From Holacanthus passer (Eukaryota > Chordata > Actinopteri > Pomacanthidae): DNA of 64,000 nucleotides. A model generated the notes under the pieces. The model made no database searches, was not told the DNA's origin, and saw only the letters and a program-made list of their open reading frames with translations. Location of the stretch: positions 1 through 64,000 of the forward strand of contig JAFREQ010000227.1 in the NCBI GenBank assembly GCA_025331565.1, written 5' to 3'. Every line of letters begins with the position of its first letter. Within the stretch, counting starts at the first letter, position 1. This document shows, in pieces, positions 37,001 to 50,194 of this stretch. Made by a program: the position numbers and the translations under genes.

Positions 37001-40000
37001 TGTAACATTTCATCAACCTTGCTCTTGAAATCTCTGTCTTCTCCCAATTCATACTGTACTGTACTCATTGTTTTTTCCCACAAGTGGAACTAACAGGTGT
37101 GAAAATGTGTGAAAGTGTTTTCCTCCTTTTCATCTCATTTCATCCTTCTCCTCTTCCTTGTCTTATTGGCCACCAGCAAGACAAGAAAAAGAAGGAAAAG
37201 GTACCACATGCAGCATCGTTAGATTACTTTAAAACTCTCCTTTCCCCTCTTCTTCTCTCTGTCATATGATGTCAGTGTTATAGCCTCATTGCATTTATAG
37301 ATTATGAGCAGTGGAATAACTATAAATTAACTCTCTCTCTTCTGTTCTGTTTGTCTCTTATAACCCTTCTCTGCTGCCGTTACCCACATGCCAGCCTATT
37401 GTATTTGTGTCAGACAGAGCACGAGCCAACAAAGAAATCGAGCACGACGGCATTCGGGGGGAAAAGAAGAAACCAAAGGTAAGTCCTCGTTGCCAGAGCA
37501 CATTGTGTCCCGCCACTGTCCAGCCAAAACTCTGCAACCACGCAGCCAGTACCTCACAGTGACCTTTGACCTGTCTCTGAAATGCGATCTGGACCAGGTC
37601 AAATAACATGACTGGGAATAAAACAATTGAGTTTGAAGCCAACAGATCTCAAGTGGCTCAGCTGCACCTGTTTTCCTGTAAGGCCTCAGTCTATACAGGC
37701 CAAGTTGTTTATGTTTCTCTAATGTGCTGCTCTCCTCTGGTGCTGTAAGGAAATGCATCCAGAGCTAATCAATCGCTATATGTTGCGTTATTTATAGTGC
37801 AACAGGAGCAAACTGAAGAAATGGGAATGAAGTACAATGTAATGCACTCTCATTTGTGCAATTTTAATTTATTAGGAATTTGGTAAAATGTATAAATGAC
37901 TTCTTTCTTATCCGTCCCTCAGCGAAAACTACTCCAACCTGAAGAGGAGACTGAAGAGGAGAAACAGTTCAGAGCCATTTACCAAAAGATCGCTGGTGAG
38001 GTGAGGAATCAGAGAGGCGAGAGTGAACGAGATGATAACACAGGACAGGTGTAAATGTGTGAGTGTAATATGTGAGTGTTCCTCCCTCCATCAGGACATG
38101 CAGATCTGCGCCAACGAACTCAAGACGATCATGAAGAACGTACTCTCCAAACGTGAGTGCACCTAAAAGATTAAGATCATTATTATAGTCTGTGTTGTGT
38201 ACTGGTCATTTAAAGGTGTCCTTCTCCACAGATAACGAAATAAAGACAGAGGGTTTCAGCCTGGAGACGTGTCGGAGTATGATCGCCTTGATGGACGTAT
38301 CCTTTCAGTCGGTTAAAGCAAGATTGAATATCAGAGCAGCCTCATGTGACCTGACTCACAAACCATTCTGCCTAAACGCTATATTATTTGATGGCGATTT
38401 CAATTTTATGACACTGAAAATATCTTTGTTTTAGGTAAAAACATTTGAACAAATTTGATTTTAACACATTTTGAAATTGATTTATTATTGGTGAATCCTG
38501 GTGACATCTTCAAAATCTCCCACATCCAACCGTTGATGAAAAAACAAACTACAAAAACATCAAGTGCATCTTTAAAATCCTGTTGTTTTTTTCTATAACT
38601 GACCCTTTCTCAGACTGACGGGACGGGAAAGCTGAACCTGCAGGAGTTCAAGCACTTGTGGAAAAAGATCAAAGCATGGCAGGTAGGAGCATTTTAACTT
38701 CTGCTCGTGTTTAACAAAGCTGTAAGTTTTCATCTGACTGTCCATCTCCTCATGGGATTTCAGTTGATCTTCAAACGCTACGATAAAGACAAATCCTGCA
38801 CCATCAGCAGTTTTGAGATGAGGAACGCTGTTAATGATGCAGGTGAGCAGCATGAAAGAATTACCTTTAACTATTGATGGTTAAATTCTGAATTTTGTTC
38901 CCAGTTTTATCCTAACTTTCGCACCCTGTTTATATCTGTTAACCATGAGGCTGATCTCTGTTTTGTCTTCTCCATGCGAAGGGTTTCACCTCAACAACCA
39001 GTTATATGACATCATAGCCATGCGTTACGCAGACGAACGCCTCAACATCGACTTTGACAGCTACATCTGCTGTTTCGTGAGGCTGGAGGGCATGTTCAGT
39101 AAGTCTGTGTTGCACCAGGAGATTTGGCACCAAAACTAATAAATCAATGCTGATAAAATACATAATAGTTCATTCTTTCTTATGTATCTTCGCATGGCCA
39201 GATTTTACTTATAGTTGCAGCCTTGTCATCAGTTCATGATTCCCAAAGAAATGGATGAAGACTGATCTGTTGTGTCTCTTGCAGGAGCTTTCAATGCTTT
39301 TGACAAAGACGGAGATGGAATAATCAAGCTCAATGTCCTTGAGGTAAGTTTTAGTATTTTTCACAATATTCTGTGTCTGTTTCTCTCCATGTTTATATGT
39401 TGTTGCACACAGTGGTTTAGCATTTTCCTTGTGATAAGACTATTGAGACATGCTTGTGATGAAGGGCATCAAAGTTCATTCTTGAGCGTGAAAGTACAGA
39501 ATTAGTTTGACAACTCAGGGTTTGACAACTTAAAGTCAACTTACTAAGTTTTCAAGAGCTTTTAACCATATCACACAGTCTTCAGCCTTACTGAAACATG
39601 ATTACAGTATTACAGTACATCCATATTAGTATTCAGAAAAAGAGAAAACAAAGAGGAACACCTCTTGCTTTTCAGCAAATACTGCCATTATTTTTTGAGA
39701 TTGTATTTTGCACTTTGAGGTACTGCTATGTTGAATTACATCATATTGACAGGTTTTTACAATATCTTGTTCACTTATTTTTCATATATAGAAGAGCACA
39801 ATGATCAGAAAACCTACATTGTTACCTGATGGTGCAGTCCAATACAACAGCACCACAAACTACAGCTTCAAAAATACAAAGTTAAATCAACACCTCTCTG
39901 CCGCAAACCGTTAAAGATAAGTTTCACAAAGGTCAACGCTGTAAAACTGTTGTATTTGATTGTATTACAATGTAAAGTGTCTTGTGTGGCTGTAAGTATA

Positions 40001-40083
40001 CTTTCAGAATGAAACCCTTTGTGATCTTATTTGTTTCTCTTTTGCTTTATTTCCAGTGGCTTCAGCTGACCATGTATTCTTAA
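28048..40083 (+). CDS. capn3: calpain-3, calcium-dependent cysteine protease
   Basis: Muscle-type calpain. Exons: 28048-28365, 30820-30889, 31511-31629, 32188-32321, 33265-33433, 34128-34211, 34310-34401, 34704-34781, 34963-35123, 35245-35414, 35510-35521, 35982-36190, 36334-36370, 37177-37200, 37395-37478, 37923-38000, 38095-38152, 38232-38296, 38614-38682, 38764-38842, 38982-39098, 39285-39343, 40057-40083; 770 aa. Exon sizes, including the 12 bp micro-exon, match human CAPN3 as I recall it. Catalytic residues visible: Cys in GDCWLLAA, His in KGHAYS, Asn in RNPWG. Then the C2-like domain and a PEF domain with EF-hands such as DTDGTGKLNLQEF and DKDGDGIIKLNVLE. IS2 is present, with a QDKKKKEK micro-exon and PIVFVSDRARANKEI, which separates it from calpain-1/2. 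IS1 is absent: SMLGCSID-type sequence passes straight to IFSASELETRTDHGLVKGHAYS. Paralogue a or b not resolved. Confidence 0.95.
28868..29203. repeat. fish AAGTACTT-type dispersed repeat, copy 1
   Basis: Contains TAAAAGTCCTGCATTC at the left and GTACAAGTACTCAAATTGTACTTAAGTGCAG...AAATGTATTTAGTTATTTTCGACCTCT at the right. These words mark a very common non-autonomous element of teleost genomes. It lies in capn3 intron 1 and has no coding potential. Confidence 0.65.
29648..29890. mobile_element. small hAT-like inverted-repeat element
   Basis: The left end AATGGTTCCAAACCTTTTGG and right end CAAGTTGGGAACCACTTTT are imperfect inverted repeats about 240 bp apart. GGTTGGGAACCACTG-type ends are typical of hAT-derived MITEs in fish. 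Non-coding, in capn3 intron 1. Confidence 0.6.
31865..31965. repeat. end fragment of the maco1-intron MITE family
   Basis: CTTGTCTTCTAACTTTCCGCAAGAAGGCAAGTAAGTGTATTTCCTAAAATGTCAAACTGTTCCTTTAA matches the right end of the element at 13338-13875. Only one end is present. It lies in capn3 intron 3. Confidence 0.55.
33662..33850. repeat. fish AAGTACTT-type dispersed repeat, copy 2
   Basis: Begins CAGTGGTGGAAGAGGTATTCAGATC and continues ACTTAATTAAAAGTATTAATACCACACTGTAAAAGTACTCTG, the left end of the same family as the copy at 28868. It lies in capn3 intron 5, where the IS1 exon would be expected. Confidence 0.65.
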
Positions 40084-40690
40084 GTCGCCTTCCTGATAAC
40101 TGATGCCTGGGCAGCCTCGTTTTTAAAAAAATATTTTTGCAGTTTTTGCAACTTCAACAAAATTGACATCTTGACGTTGTATGTGACATTTCAATTTCTG
40201 TCATCGCTCAAGCTGTGACGGTTTAGATTTTGGCTTATTTTTAAGTGGCTGGCATCGTCTCAGTCACAAGGCTGATTCCTGAGACGTCATCACTTCTCTA
40301 GACTCTTCAGATAAGAGAGACAGAATCTGATGAATCAGTGTCGCCTGATCATCGTGTTACATCAGCATTTGGCACGAAGCGGCGATGGACTGTGAAGCAA
40401 AGACGTGGTGTAAATGATGTGAACAGATGTTTTTACAAATTTAGAGTTGACCTTTGTCGCCAGAGTTCCTGTGTTGTAAACAATATTAGCAATGCAAAGC
40501 TGAAATCAGTGCAGAAAATGTCTGAATATGAGAAGTGAGCGAACCAACATTTTGTTTGAAAATCTTTAGAGAAACACTGAATGTTCTGTACATTGTTTTT
40601 AAAATATAGCAGGTGAACACTGTAAAGTACATTTGTCTTTTTATTGCTGTATACATACAGTAGGTATTAAACAAACCAAATACACACTGT
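40084..40690 (+). other. capn3 3' UTR
   Basis: Non-coding sequence after the capn3 stop. ATTAAA at 40666-40671 is a possible variant polyadenylation signal; no plus-strand AATAAA is evident before it. Confidence 0.4.
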
Positions 40691-41042
40691 ATAGTACAAC
40701 ATAGAAAAATTAAGGCAGCATTCTTATAAGTTACTCTCTGCACAGTTTGGTCGGACAACTTTTACTTTGTTCCAGACAGATTCAGTCTTCAAATGTGTTA
40801 CAGTGACACAGAGGACAAGAGCATTACTTACATAATTATTTGGCAAATGTGAAAATGTAAAAGTTATAAATTAACTGATGGTTTTTCTATGCAAAACATA
40901 TTTTATAACCAAACCTCTCAGTCACAACATAAGGAATTAAGGTCTCAAGTGTGACTGGCAACGAATGATGAAAACTCAAAATCTGAAATATATATAACAA
41001 AAGATACACCTGACTTGAATGCAGGTAAGCAGAGGTACACAT

Positions 41043-41362
41043 TTTATTGTTTTGTTTAGGTTGCTAAATATTAGCATATGAATGTTAAACTCAGTTACTT
41101 CCCAAACTGCACCTTCTTTAAAGAATACAGTTTACCAGCCTGTTTATTTCCACAGTGGAGCTCTTCTCACTGTCACAGAGGTCATGCAGTGTGCAAAAGA
41201 CCAAAGACCTGAGATCAGCACCTCAACAGATGAACAAAAAAAAAGATCTTCCATTGAAAATTAATGGAAACTAAAGGTGAAAATCCTGAAAAGATTTTTT
41301 TTTTTTTTTTAAATTAGCTGATTTGTGGTAATGGATGAAACTGCATCACTTCACCGCTGCTG
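41043..41362 (-). other. znf106 3' UTR
   Basis: Runs from the znf106 stop to a minus-strand AATAAA at 41043-41048. capn3 and znf106 are convergent. The remaining ~350 bp between the two 3' ends shows no feature. Confidence 0.4.
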
Positions 41363-44300
41363 TCAAGGCTGCACTTCGCTGTCGTTCTCTGCGTGACTCT
41401 GCATGTGTTCAGGCAGCTTCTGCAGGAGAAACACAGCAACATGGAGGAGCTATTCTCATGGCAATATTCAACTGTACTCATGCTCAGTGTGAAAGCGCTC
41501 TAGCATCATATAACAAAAATAAATAAAATGCTAAATTTATGTCTGAATATTAATACAGAAAGCACATGATCATATTATATGAAATTCTGGTGTACACTGT
41601 TATTGACAGTTAGCTGATGGTATCATATTACTGTGACAAATACTATACTTTGCTGACTTTGCTGCTGCTAATTAAACCACTGTCACTTTGCTTGACTAGT
41701 TAAAGTACAACACGAGTTGTAGGTACTGTATGTGTACTGCTTATGCATGTGATTTTACATTTTATGAGTCTAATAGCTTTTGTATAATTTCTATTTTATT
41801 CTATTCTTATTTGATCCACTTTTACTTATTCATTTCTTTAAAGGTATACTATGCAAGATTTTTCCGACAGAACACATTGCTTAGCTGTTGAGCTGATGAT
41901 AATGCTCACTTTGTTGAAAATAAGAAGGCGTCACTTCATTACCTGCCTAACTGACTGCTGGTGGGCAAAAAAACAGCTGCAGCCTCTCCAGCGACATTTG
42001 ACCCACTCCTGATTCGGGTTGGTGTGATCTCTGACGAGGTGCTGCACAAGGTGCTCCGCCATACTAAAGATCAGAGAGCAATTCTGCCACTGAACACAGG
42101 GCAAAGGTCACAAAGACATATGTTAAGGCAGAGACAGACAAGAATGTTAGATTTTTTTTTTTTAAGGGTGAAGGCAAGAAAATGTGCAGACTAAAGTGTT
42201 TACTTGTGGATTAAATTGCTAGAAATGTCCCCTTCAGATCCACTCTCTGTATGAGTCCTTACCCAGCAGCGGTAGTTCTTCAACAAGTTGAGCTTCACAG
42301 CTTGAACGCTGCCATCATAACAGCCTGTATATATCTGGGTGGGACAAACGATGGTAGATACATAATTCAACAACATCCATTTCTAAAATGAACATCTGTC
42401 GTGCATAAAAAATATGGCTCTGGCAGTTTTAGCCCACGTACCACACTCTTATGTACGGCCATGCACATCACCATGTCACTGTGACCCCCGTACACCTGCA
42501 GGCGGTCGTGGGACTGACAAGAAACAAAGTTCAAATGAATAATGTTGAGAAAATTCACCAGAAAACAGATACAAAGTTTAGCTCAAAAACATTACACTTG
42601 ATATTTAACACCTGATTCTACCTCACTTCTAACACTGGAAACTGTGAGAAGATTAATTGTAATTAGTGGAGGAAAAAGGCTTGTTTAGCCTGTTTAAACA
42701 AGTTTAAACTGTTTATTCATGCTGAGGCAATATGAACTGAATGAATGACATTCACATGCAAATACTGGCTTCATCCGAGTTGAGATCGACAAAGAAACAC
42801 ACTCAAAAAGCATTGAGTCATGAATCCTGTACCTGTAGCTCATATACTCGGACCAGTTTATCCAGACAGGCCGTTACCATCACTTTCCCCAAGATGACTA
42901 TTGATGTGACGGCGTGACCGTGACCCTTGTAGATACGAACCAGCTCACCCGTCTACGAATAAAAGATGGAAGACAAAAATAGCAAAACACAAACTCAGAC
43001 AGGCACTCACACAAACAACATTTAAATATTTCAAGATTATGAATCCAAATAATCTCAAATTCTTTACTGCTGTGTGATCATCTCAGAAACTACATTTGAG
43101 CTTTCAAGACACAAGAAATGTTTTTGATTTATAGATCTGTATTGTTAAAAGTCATCAAACCAATTTCAAATGCCTGTCCATCGATACTCATAGATAATTT
43201 ACTCACGTGGATGTTGTGGGCATGAACAGACGTGTCACTTGAGCCGCTGAATACCAGATCATTCACCACCTGAGAACAAAGGAAGAAGAATTCAGTACAC
43301 CTGACACACAAGAGATAATAAATACTTTTTTTTTTCTAACCAAACTACTAAAGTAAGTCAAAATACTGCAACTTTACAGCATTTGAAAAGGAACAAACTG
43401 TTTATAGGCTTATGTCTATGCCATTTTCAGTCACTTTAAAGATTTTGGAGAAGTAACTGTAAGTGTCAAAATTTGAATTTTGACCCTAATATAAAGACAG
43501 ATGTAATGTTTTCTTAACAGAATAAACAGGAAATAACCACTAAAATCATTTTTAAAGTTAAACAGTAGAGGGGTCGACTTCTCACCTTCATGCAGAGGAC
43601 AGTTTTGGTGTGACCCTCCAGCGAGCGCAGCAGCAGGCCGCTCCTGGCGTCTCTGACACTGATGGTGCTGTCGTAGGAGCCGACCAGCAGCACTCGGCGG
43701 GCGCCCTCCTGTGCTGTACCCAGGCAGCTCACACCTCGTGGACCGTGGCAGTCAAACACATCTAGCTGCTTCAGAGTCTAACATGAGAGAGAGATCAGGG
43801 TGAGGTGGAAGAAAACCATGAGAGGGAAAATTACTTGCTACTGAAGTTTTTAAGCAGCTGTCAAAAAAATTGCTCTGGCTTAAAAAGATAAAAGAAGAAG
43901 ACTGAAAACACAGTCTACAACATTGCATTTGCAGATATGCTGAACAATTTTTTAAGCCTGGTCACTCCAGTGCTCTGATTACAGGTCAGCCTAATAAACC
44001 CAGTTATGATGGTTGGCTAACTCAAGTTACAGAATATGAGTGGTTTTTCATGTCAAAGCATAATAAATACCAACCACTCATAGTAAATTATGAGTATTTA
44101 AATCATCGCTCACCTTTAAGTCATAGCAGGCCACTGATCCATTGGCGAGTCCGGCAAACAGAATGTTCCAGGCAATGTGCAAACACAACACTCTGTCTGA
44201 TAGAGAGATCTGCTCCAGACACTTCTGAGACTAAAGGTCAGAGGAGGAAAATAAATCACCTAATTCAAACAAAACATCAAATATGCAAGCAGAAAATAGG

Positions 44301-47300
44301 AGGAAGAGCTAAGCTTACAGAAGTGGGTTTGTAAATTATACAACCTTGATTACAAAAAAGGTGGGACACTGTAAAATTTGATGGTCCTCTTTGACATATA
44401 CTCAATTGAATTGACTAGTCTGATTTTTTTTTTGGGTCAGATGTTTTGTACCTTTATACTGTAGCAGCGGATGGTCTGGTCACTGGACCCGGTGAAGAGC
44501 CGTGCCAGCATGTTTGGGAGAGACGACACCAGCAGACAGTTGACTTTGCTTGTGTGACCCTTAAACACTGCTTGGCACTCCTTGTTCTGGATACACAGAG
44601 TCAAAATGCACATCTTATTATTTCATTATAATCTTATGCATCATAATTCTCAATCACTGAATATATTTGGGGGTATTTGTATTAAAATGGATCCATTGTC
44701 TTTGCTGCTTGGCATGAGTTTTTTAATCTATATTCTTACTTTAATGTTCATGTAGTTTTTTTTTCATGGAAGAATAGTGTAAAAAGCAGTCAAATAACAG
44801 TGTGCTTCAGTATACCATCAGACTGTAGGCCCGTGTTGTGTTGTCTGCTGAACATGTGTACAACAGACCCTCGTGGACTTGGAGGCCAAGGACGGGGCCA
44901 GTGTGGTCCACAAAAGCTCCCAAGGACGGCTCCTCATCTTCAAGCCCCTCAGCACACTCTGATAAAAAAAAATCAGTGGTTATGGTGAAAATGACATTTT
45001 AGACCTCTATTTTATATTTGCAGCCAAACTTGAGAATTACATTTAATGCTACTCACCTGGAGGAACACTGGCTTCTTTCACTGGTACGAGTGCCGGCTGA
45101 ACTTTTCTGAATGGTCAGGAGAAATAAAAGTTGGTCACATTTCACATTTATGAGTAAAGCATCCCTGTAATGTTCAGGATTCAAAGTGACCTCACCTGTC
45201 AACATCATTTTTCTGAAGCGTCTGTGTGCTTGCAGAGCTGAACTTCACACTGACAGACTTCTGAGGAGACTCTCGGTGGACAGGAACATTTGAAATGGTC
45301 TCCTCCTTGTCTGATTCATCAGCATCAATGACCACCACCAGGTTGGAGGGCTCTGTCATTTCCACTGAGTAGTCACTCTTGCTCCCTCCATTGTTGTCCA
45401 GTGCTGCAGCAAATGCATTATGATCTTTTTCAGGGACAAAAATGGAGCCGGGTTTCTCTGCTGCTGGCCTGAGATGTCCTCCCATCTCTTCCTTAGAATC
45501 ACTGTCCACTTCCTCTCTTGCTAACCTCCCCGTCTTTACACAGTCCTTTAACCCTTCCCTCGTCACTGGCTCCTGCTGCCTGGCAGATGATTCAGGAGAA
45601 GGATTTGCTGATGTACAGCACTCTGTTCTGAGTTGTTTGGGAGAGGTAACAGCAGTTGTAGAGGCAACTAAGTGTGGTGAAGAAAGCAGCAGGGGAGGGA
45701 GCAAATCAGAGAGAAACAGGGGCTGGTTCAGAGGCACCTGGGGTGTATCAGGGCTAAAGGACACTGGAGGTGGTTGGCAGATTTCTCGCTTCACTGGCAT
45801 GGTTGGCAGGACAAGGGGGGCTGGATGAGATTGGCTGATGGAAGATGTTGGGTTTGTGGGAGGTGGCTGCTGGCTGGAGGAGGCAGGGAAGGCACTAGAG
45901 GAAGAAAGGGGAAAGAGTCTTGGTTGTATGGCAGCAATAGCCCATGTTGATGGGGTGGTGGCTTTCTCTGCTACATCAGATGCCCCTGGGTATCCTCCTG
46001 GAAGAGATTAAGAAAGGAAAAGGTAAATAGTTTGTAGTGTGTGAAGTCATTTAAAGCAAAGGGTGCATCTACTGTACCTTTCATCCCCTGCAGGATCTCA
46101 ATGCGCCTCACTCTCAGACTGTTGACCTCAGCAGTACACTGAAAGAACAGGAAGAACAACTAAAGTAAACTCATGAAAGAAAAGATTAAAAAAAAAGATT
46201 TTTGTGATATTTTCTTCATCAGTGATGGTACCTGCTGTCTCAGTAGCATGAGTCTTTGGACTTCTGTGTAGACAGCTTGCAGGGTGTTGCGGGCCTGGAT
46301 CAGAGACTCGTCCAGATCCTGTAACGAGTGGCTCAGCTCATCCTCCCTCAGAGACACAGCCAACAGCTGGTCCATTTGGTTCTGGTCTGTAGGGCAGAAA
46401 ACAAACAGGGATTTATTGGGTGATATTTAGTATAGTAATATTCACAAACATTATTGAGAAGTTGCGTTGGTGCTCGTCTATTCTAAATGACAACACAGCT
46501 TTTACAGTCTCAACATATAAAAAGATTAGCTGTCACACATACTGTTAATTAGCTAAGACCTACATTTTAAAATGACAGTGCTTTAAAGGAATAACCTCAA
46601 ATTTAGCATTGCACTGCTATAACACTGTCTGACTCACAATTGACTTTTTGCACTTGGAAGGTGCATTATGCTAGAAATAGTAAAATAATAATGCCCGAAA
46701 ATGTTATAAATCTTTCACTGTTTTACATTGCAGTTATTTTTACTATGCAACTGGCAATAGAACAAATATTCCTTTTAAAATGCAACACACAAAAATCAGA
46801 ATTACCCTGGCTTGACTTTGTTTTCTTCTTTTTTCCACTTTGTTCCTTATCTGAAATGTCATCATTCTGTAAGAATAAATGACAATTAAGTTCCAACAAC
46901 ATTAAGTATCAGCAAGCACGATGGTTCATGACAACACTGTACACTACTCACTGTCACTACTTCATATTGCCTCTTTTTGGCACTACTGTGGTCCCTCAAA
47001 TCTTCATTCTCTGCCTCCAAGTTTGGTCCCACCTTCACAGACATGGCTTTGATGCAACTTTCTTGTGCTGCACCAGGCTGCTCCATAGGCTCCTGCGTCT
47101 GAGATTCTGACTGTGTTTCTGTGTGAAAGTCATCATCTGTTGAGTTCCGGGGTGGAGGCGGTAGTTCAGTCCAGTGTGCGCCTGACGGACTGTCTGGGAG
47201 CGACTCCCAGTGGAAGCCTTCTGACAGAGGCAAGTCCTCTGCTTGTGTTGAGGTTTCTTGGTCACACCGAGGGTTCGCCAACTCTATTCCAAACCTGTTA

Positions 47301-49773
47301 CCACATAGAATTAAAAATTAAAAATTATCATTTCTGTTTGGCAAACAAAGGGTAAACTGGACACATGAGAGAAGAGGCTTACCTGGGCATGCCTTTCCCC
47401 TTCTCCAGCTTCTTCCTCCTCATCTCCTCATACATTTCCCTCCAGCTTAACTTCCTCTTGGCCCCTGATAATCTGAACAACGTACTACTTCTAGCTGTTT
47501 CATGGGCAATTCGAACCTTGCGGGAAATGTTAAGGCTGGGCTCAGAGGATGTGATCCTGCCCGAACTTGGGCTAAGTGAAACCTGGCTGTCGAGAGTCCC
47601 CTGAGATTCTCTCTCCCTGATGTTTGATGGTACATTTGAATGACTTGCAACCACTGGGCTCTTCTCACAATGCTGAGTCGCTTCTTGTGTTTTGCTTGTC
47701 TGTTTTGGCTTAGCAGGAGCAATATGAAAGGAACAAACACCAGGCTGGGATGATGCAGGAGTAGGGCGGCTGACCAGTGACGATTGCACAGATGTAGTCA
47801 CAGCAGAGGTGACGTGAAGCGCAGCCTCCTTGGCGTCGTTCCTGACAGAGCCACCTGCTGGCTGCTCCTTCTCATTTTCAGCTTGATCAGCCAACCGGAC
47901 ACCTGCATCACTTTTCTGCCTCCGGGCTTCACGATCTGCTCTACACGGCTCCCTCACACCCAGAGCTCTTCTGATTTGCCAAAGCATCGCATTAATGTTG
48001 GTGTCCTGTATGGGACCTGTGTTGGCAGGTTTGTTTGCTGAAGCAGGTTGAACTGAACAATGTGAACCTTCCTGTCGAGGCTGAGAAGATCTCATAATCT
48101 CATTGCTGTGATCGAAGATGATGGCTCCATTCTGAGGGAGGTGGTCACTGGTGAAGTCTATTGCATGATCGTACTGCTTGTTGTAATGATCATGCTGGCT
48201 ACTGGCAGGCCATGTTATTTGGTTGTCATATGGTCTTCTAACAAGTCTGTCTGCTTGGAAGCTCTCAGGTATGACTTTGCTGCACTGATTGTGGACAGAA
48301 AAGTTGTCATACCTCAGTTGGTAACTGGACTGGGTGAACTGGTCCCAAGCACAAGGGTGATGCCAAGTTTGACCCGCAGGCTCTCCGTACACACAAGCCA
48401 ATCTTCCGTTTTGATTCTGCACAGTTGATTCTCTTTGGTGAGTAGGTTGTTGCAGACTGGACACCTTATTCTCTTTGTTTTGAACAATGGCATTGTTGCT
48501 TCCTCCCTGGTGGGTTTCCTGCATCTGTTTCAGTATCATGTTCACCTGCTTGGATTTTTTCACTACTGTGGACACCACTCTCTTTTTTCTCACAGCTCCC
48601 TGTAGCATTTCTGCATGCCTCTGATCAGCTCCATGCTTCAGTTTCTTTCTTTTCTTTTTCATTGCTTTCTTCCTGTGATGGAAACAGACAGTGTTTCAAA
48701 ACAACAGCATATTACATCATGGAGAGAATAAAATGCAACAGATGAACAGGTGAAACTTACTGTTTCTTCTTCAGTGCCTTGTTTCTCTCCAAGATTCGGT
48801 CCAAGGTCTCTGAGTCCAGAGTTTTCGTCAGAGGAAAGGGCTTTACATTTTTAGACATCAAACTCTCCAAGCTGGCTTTGTGTTGAGCGGTGGAGATGTG
48901 CTGAGCATACTCATTTAAACCCATGGAGGATTCATTACATGCCTGACACTCGTGAAATGAACCCCTGTTAATATAAGAACATGAAAACATATTGGTCAGA
49001 GATGAGTCAAAATCCCCATTTTAAACTCTAGTAACAGATTTTAAGATCAAAACAAATGATTATGATTTTTTTTTTATCTCAGTAAGGCAGGGAAACATTC
49101 TGGGGCTGTGTATCATTTGAATTTTTTAATACTAGCGCCAAAGCAATATTTTTGATATCTTACTTTAAAGGGATTATGAACATGTTTTGTGCAAACTGAT
49201 CTTTTTATTAGGCAGACTTCAAAATGCAAATGCAAGCAACAGTACAAAGACTTTGCCAAAACAAAATAGATGCTCAAACACATTTTGGTTGGCACAAAAA
49301 AGGAACTAACTTCCATACCCAGCTGTAGGAAATACTTGCCATATATAGCATGCAATCCTTCTTTAGTCTTACAAATTTCCTTGTACTTTTCAAGTGCATT
49401 ACGTATGCATTACTTTGTAAATCAGAACAGATACACATTTGTATATTTGACAAAGATTACTCACTTGCCCAGCACTGTCTCCAGCTCTCTGTGGTGCAGC
49501 ATGCCATGCATATGCTCTTGTGCTTCCTATGGAGCCAAGATTACAGATTATTTGTAATGTTGAAAATCACATATTAGCCAGCACAGCTACTCATTTAAAT
49601 GTCTCTGCAAAGTTAGATCCACTTACATTTTTTAAATATGATCTGCGACACAGAATACAGTAGATATTTACAGCCTTGTGGGAGGATGATGCATTGTTGT
49701 GGTTGTTGTTGTTGTTGTTATTCTTCACAGGGGCTTCACCCAGCTTCTCATGTGGGGGTTGAACGCTTGCCAT
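41363..49773 (-). CDS. znf106: zinc finger protein 106 (C2H2 fingers plus WD40 repeats)
   Basis: Nuclear RNA-binding protein needed for motor neuron and muscle maintenance in mouse. Exons: 49627-49773, 49465-49526, 48761-48964, 47383-48672, 46952-47294, 46806-46866, 46232-46386, 46078-46138, 45196-45997, 45057-45106, 44816-44958, 44452-44586, 44114-44230, 43586-43777, 43207-43269, 42833-42952, 42442-42513, 42263-42334, 41943-42089, 41363-41419; 1430 aa against ~1883 in human. Two N-terminal C2H2 fingers (YCILC...HMHGMLHH; ECQAC...HISTAQH), a long disordered part, a short coiled coil (MDQLLAVSLREDELSHSLQDLD), then WD40 repeats (LYTCSADNTTRAY, LFTGSSDQTIRCY, CHGPRGVSCLGTAQEGA, LVFSGSSDTSVHAH). 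Two final fingers (CWWQNCSLIF...; CRWRGC...HMQSH) follow, the last one completed by the 57 bp terminal exon. The missing length lies mainly in the disordered exon. The N terminus has a poly-Asn tract not in the human protein. Confidence 0.95.
44337..44420. repeat. internally deleted MITE fragment in a znf106 intron
   Basis: TACAACCTTGATTACAAAAAAGGTGGGACACTGTAAAA followed by GACATATACTCAATTGAAT. The two halves resemble the two ends of a common teleost MITE (ACAACCCTGATTCCAAAAAAGT... type) with the middle lost. It sits just after the exon ending at 44452, close to the donor side. Confidence 0.5.
49690..49720 (-). repeat. coding trinucleotide tract (poly-Asn) in znf106
   Basis: A run of GTT/ATT on the plus strand encodes seven Asn, one His and two Asn in the first znf106 coding exon (KNNNNNNNHNNASSSH). 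A second trinucleotide run, (AAT)n at 49797-49816, lies just outside the same exon beyond its acceptor. Length polymorphism is likely. Confidence 0.8.
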
Positions 49774-50194
49774 TTCTGACCATTGAAACAAGAACAAATA
49801 ATAATAATAATAATAACAATAGCACATATGTGAAAACTTTGCATTAAATAAAGGATGAATAAAGCCAAACTCAAGTGTCTCAATAGCATCAAATAACAAA
49901 ACAAAGACTATAGATTATTGGCTGTTGCTGGCATTATGGAGAATGCTGGACACAGTTTATAACCAGTAAAAACACTGTTACTGTCATAATCTGATTGTAA
50001 AGTCAAAACTAGCCAGTTGGAAGTTCACATGTTTAAATGGTTGGTTCAGTCCAACAGCTGCTGATTAACGGTCCCTGTGTTATAATACAGTGAGATAAAT
50101 TCACACAAAACTTTGAGAAAAGTTAACAACATTTATGTAAATTTGTTACATTGAAGGAAATAGTGGCTTTAAATAATAAAAAGATCATATTTAC

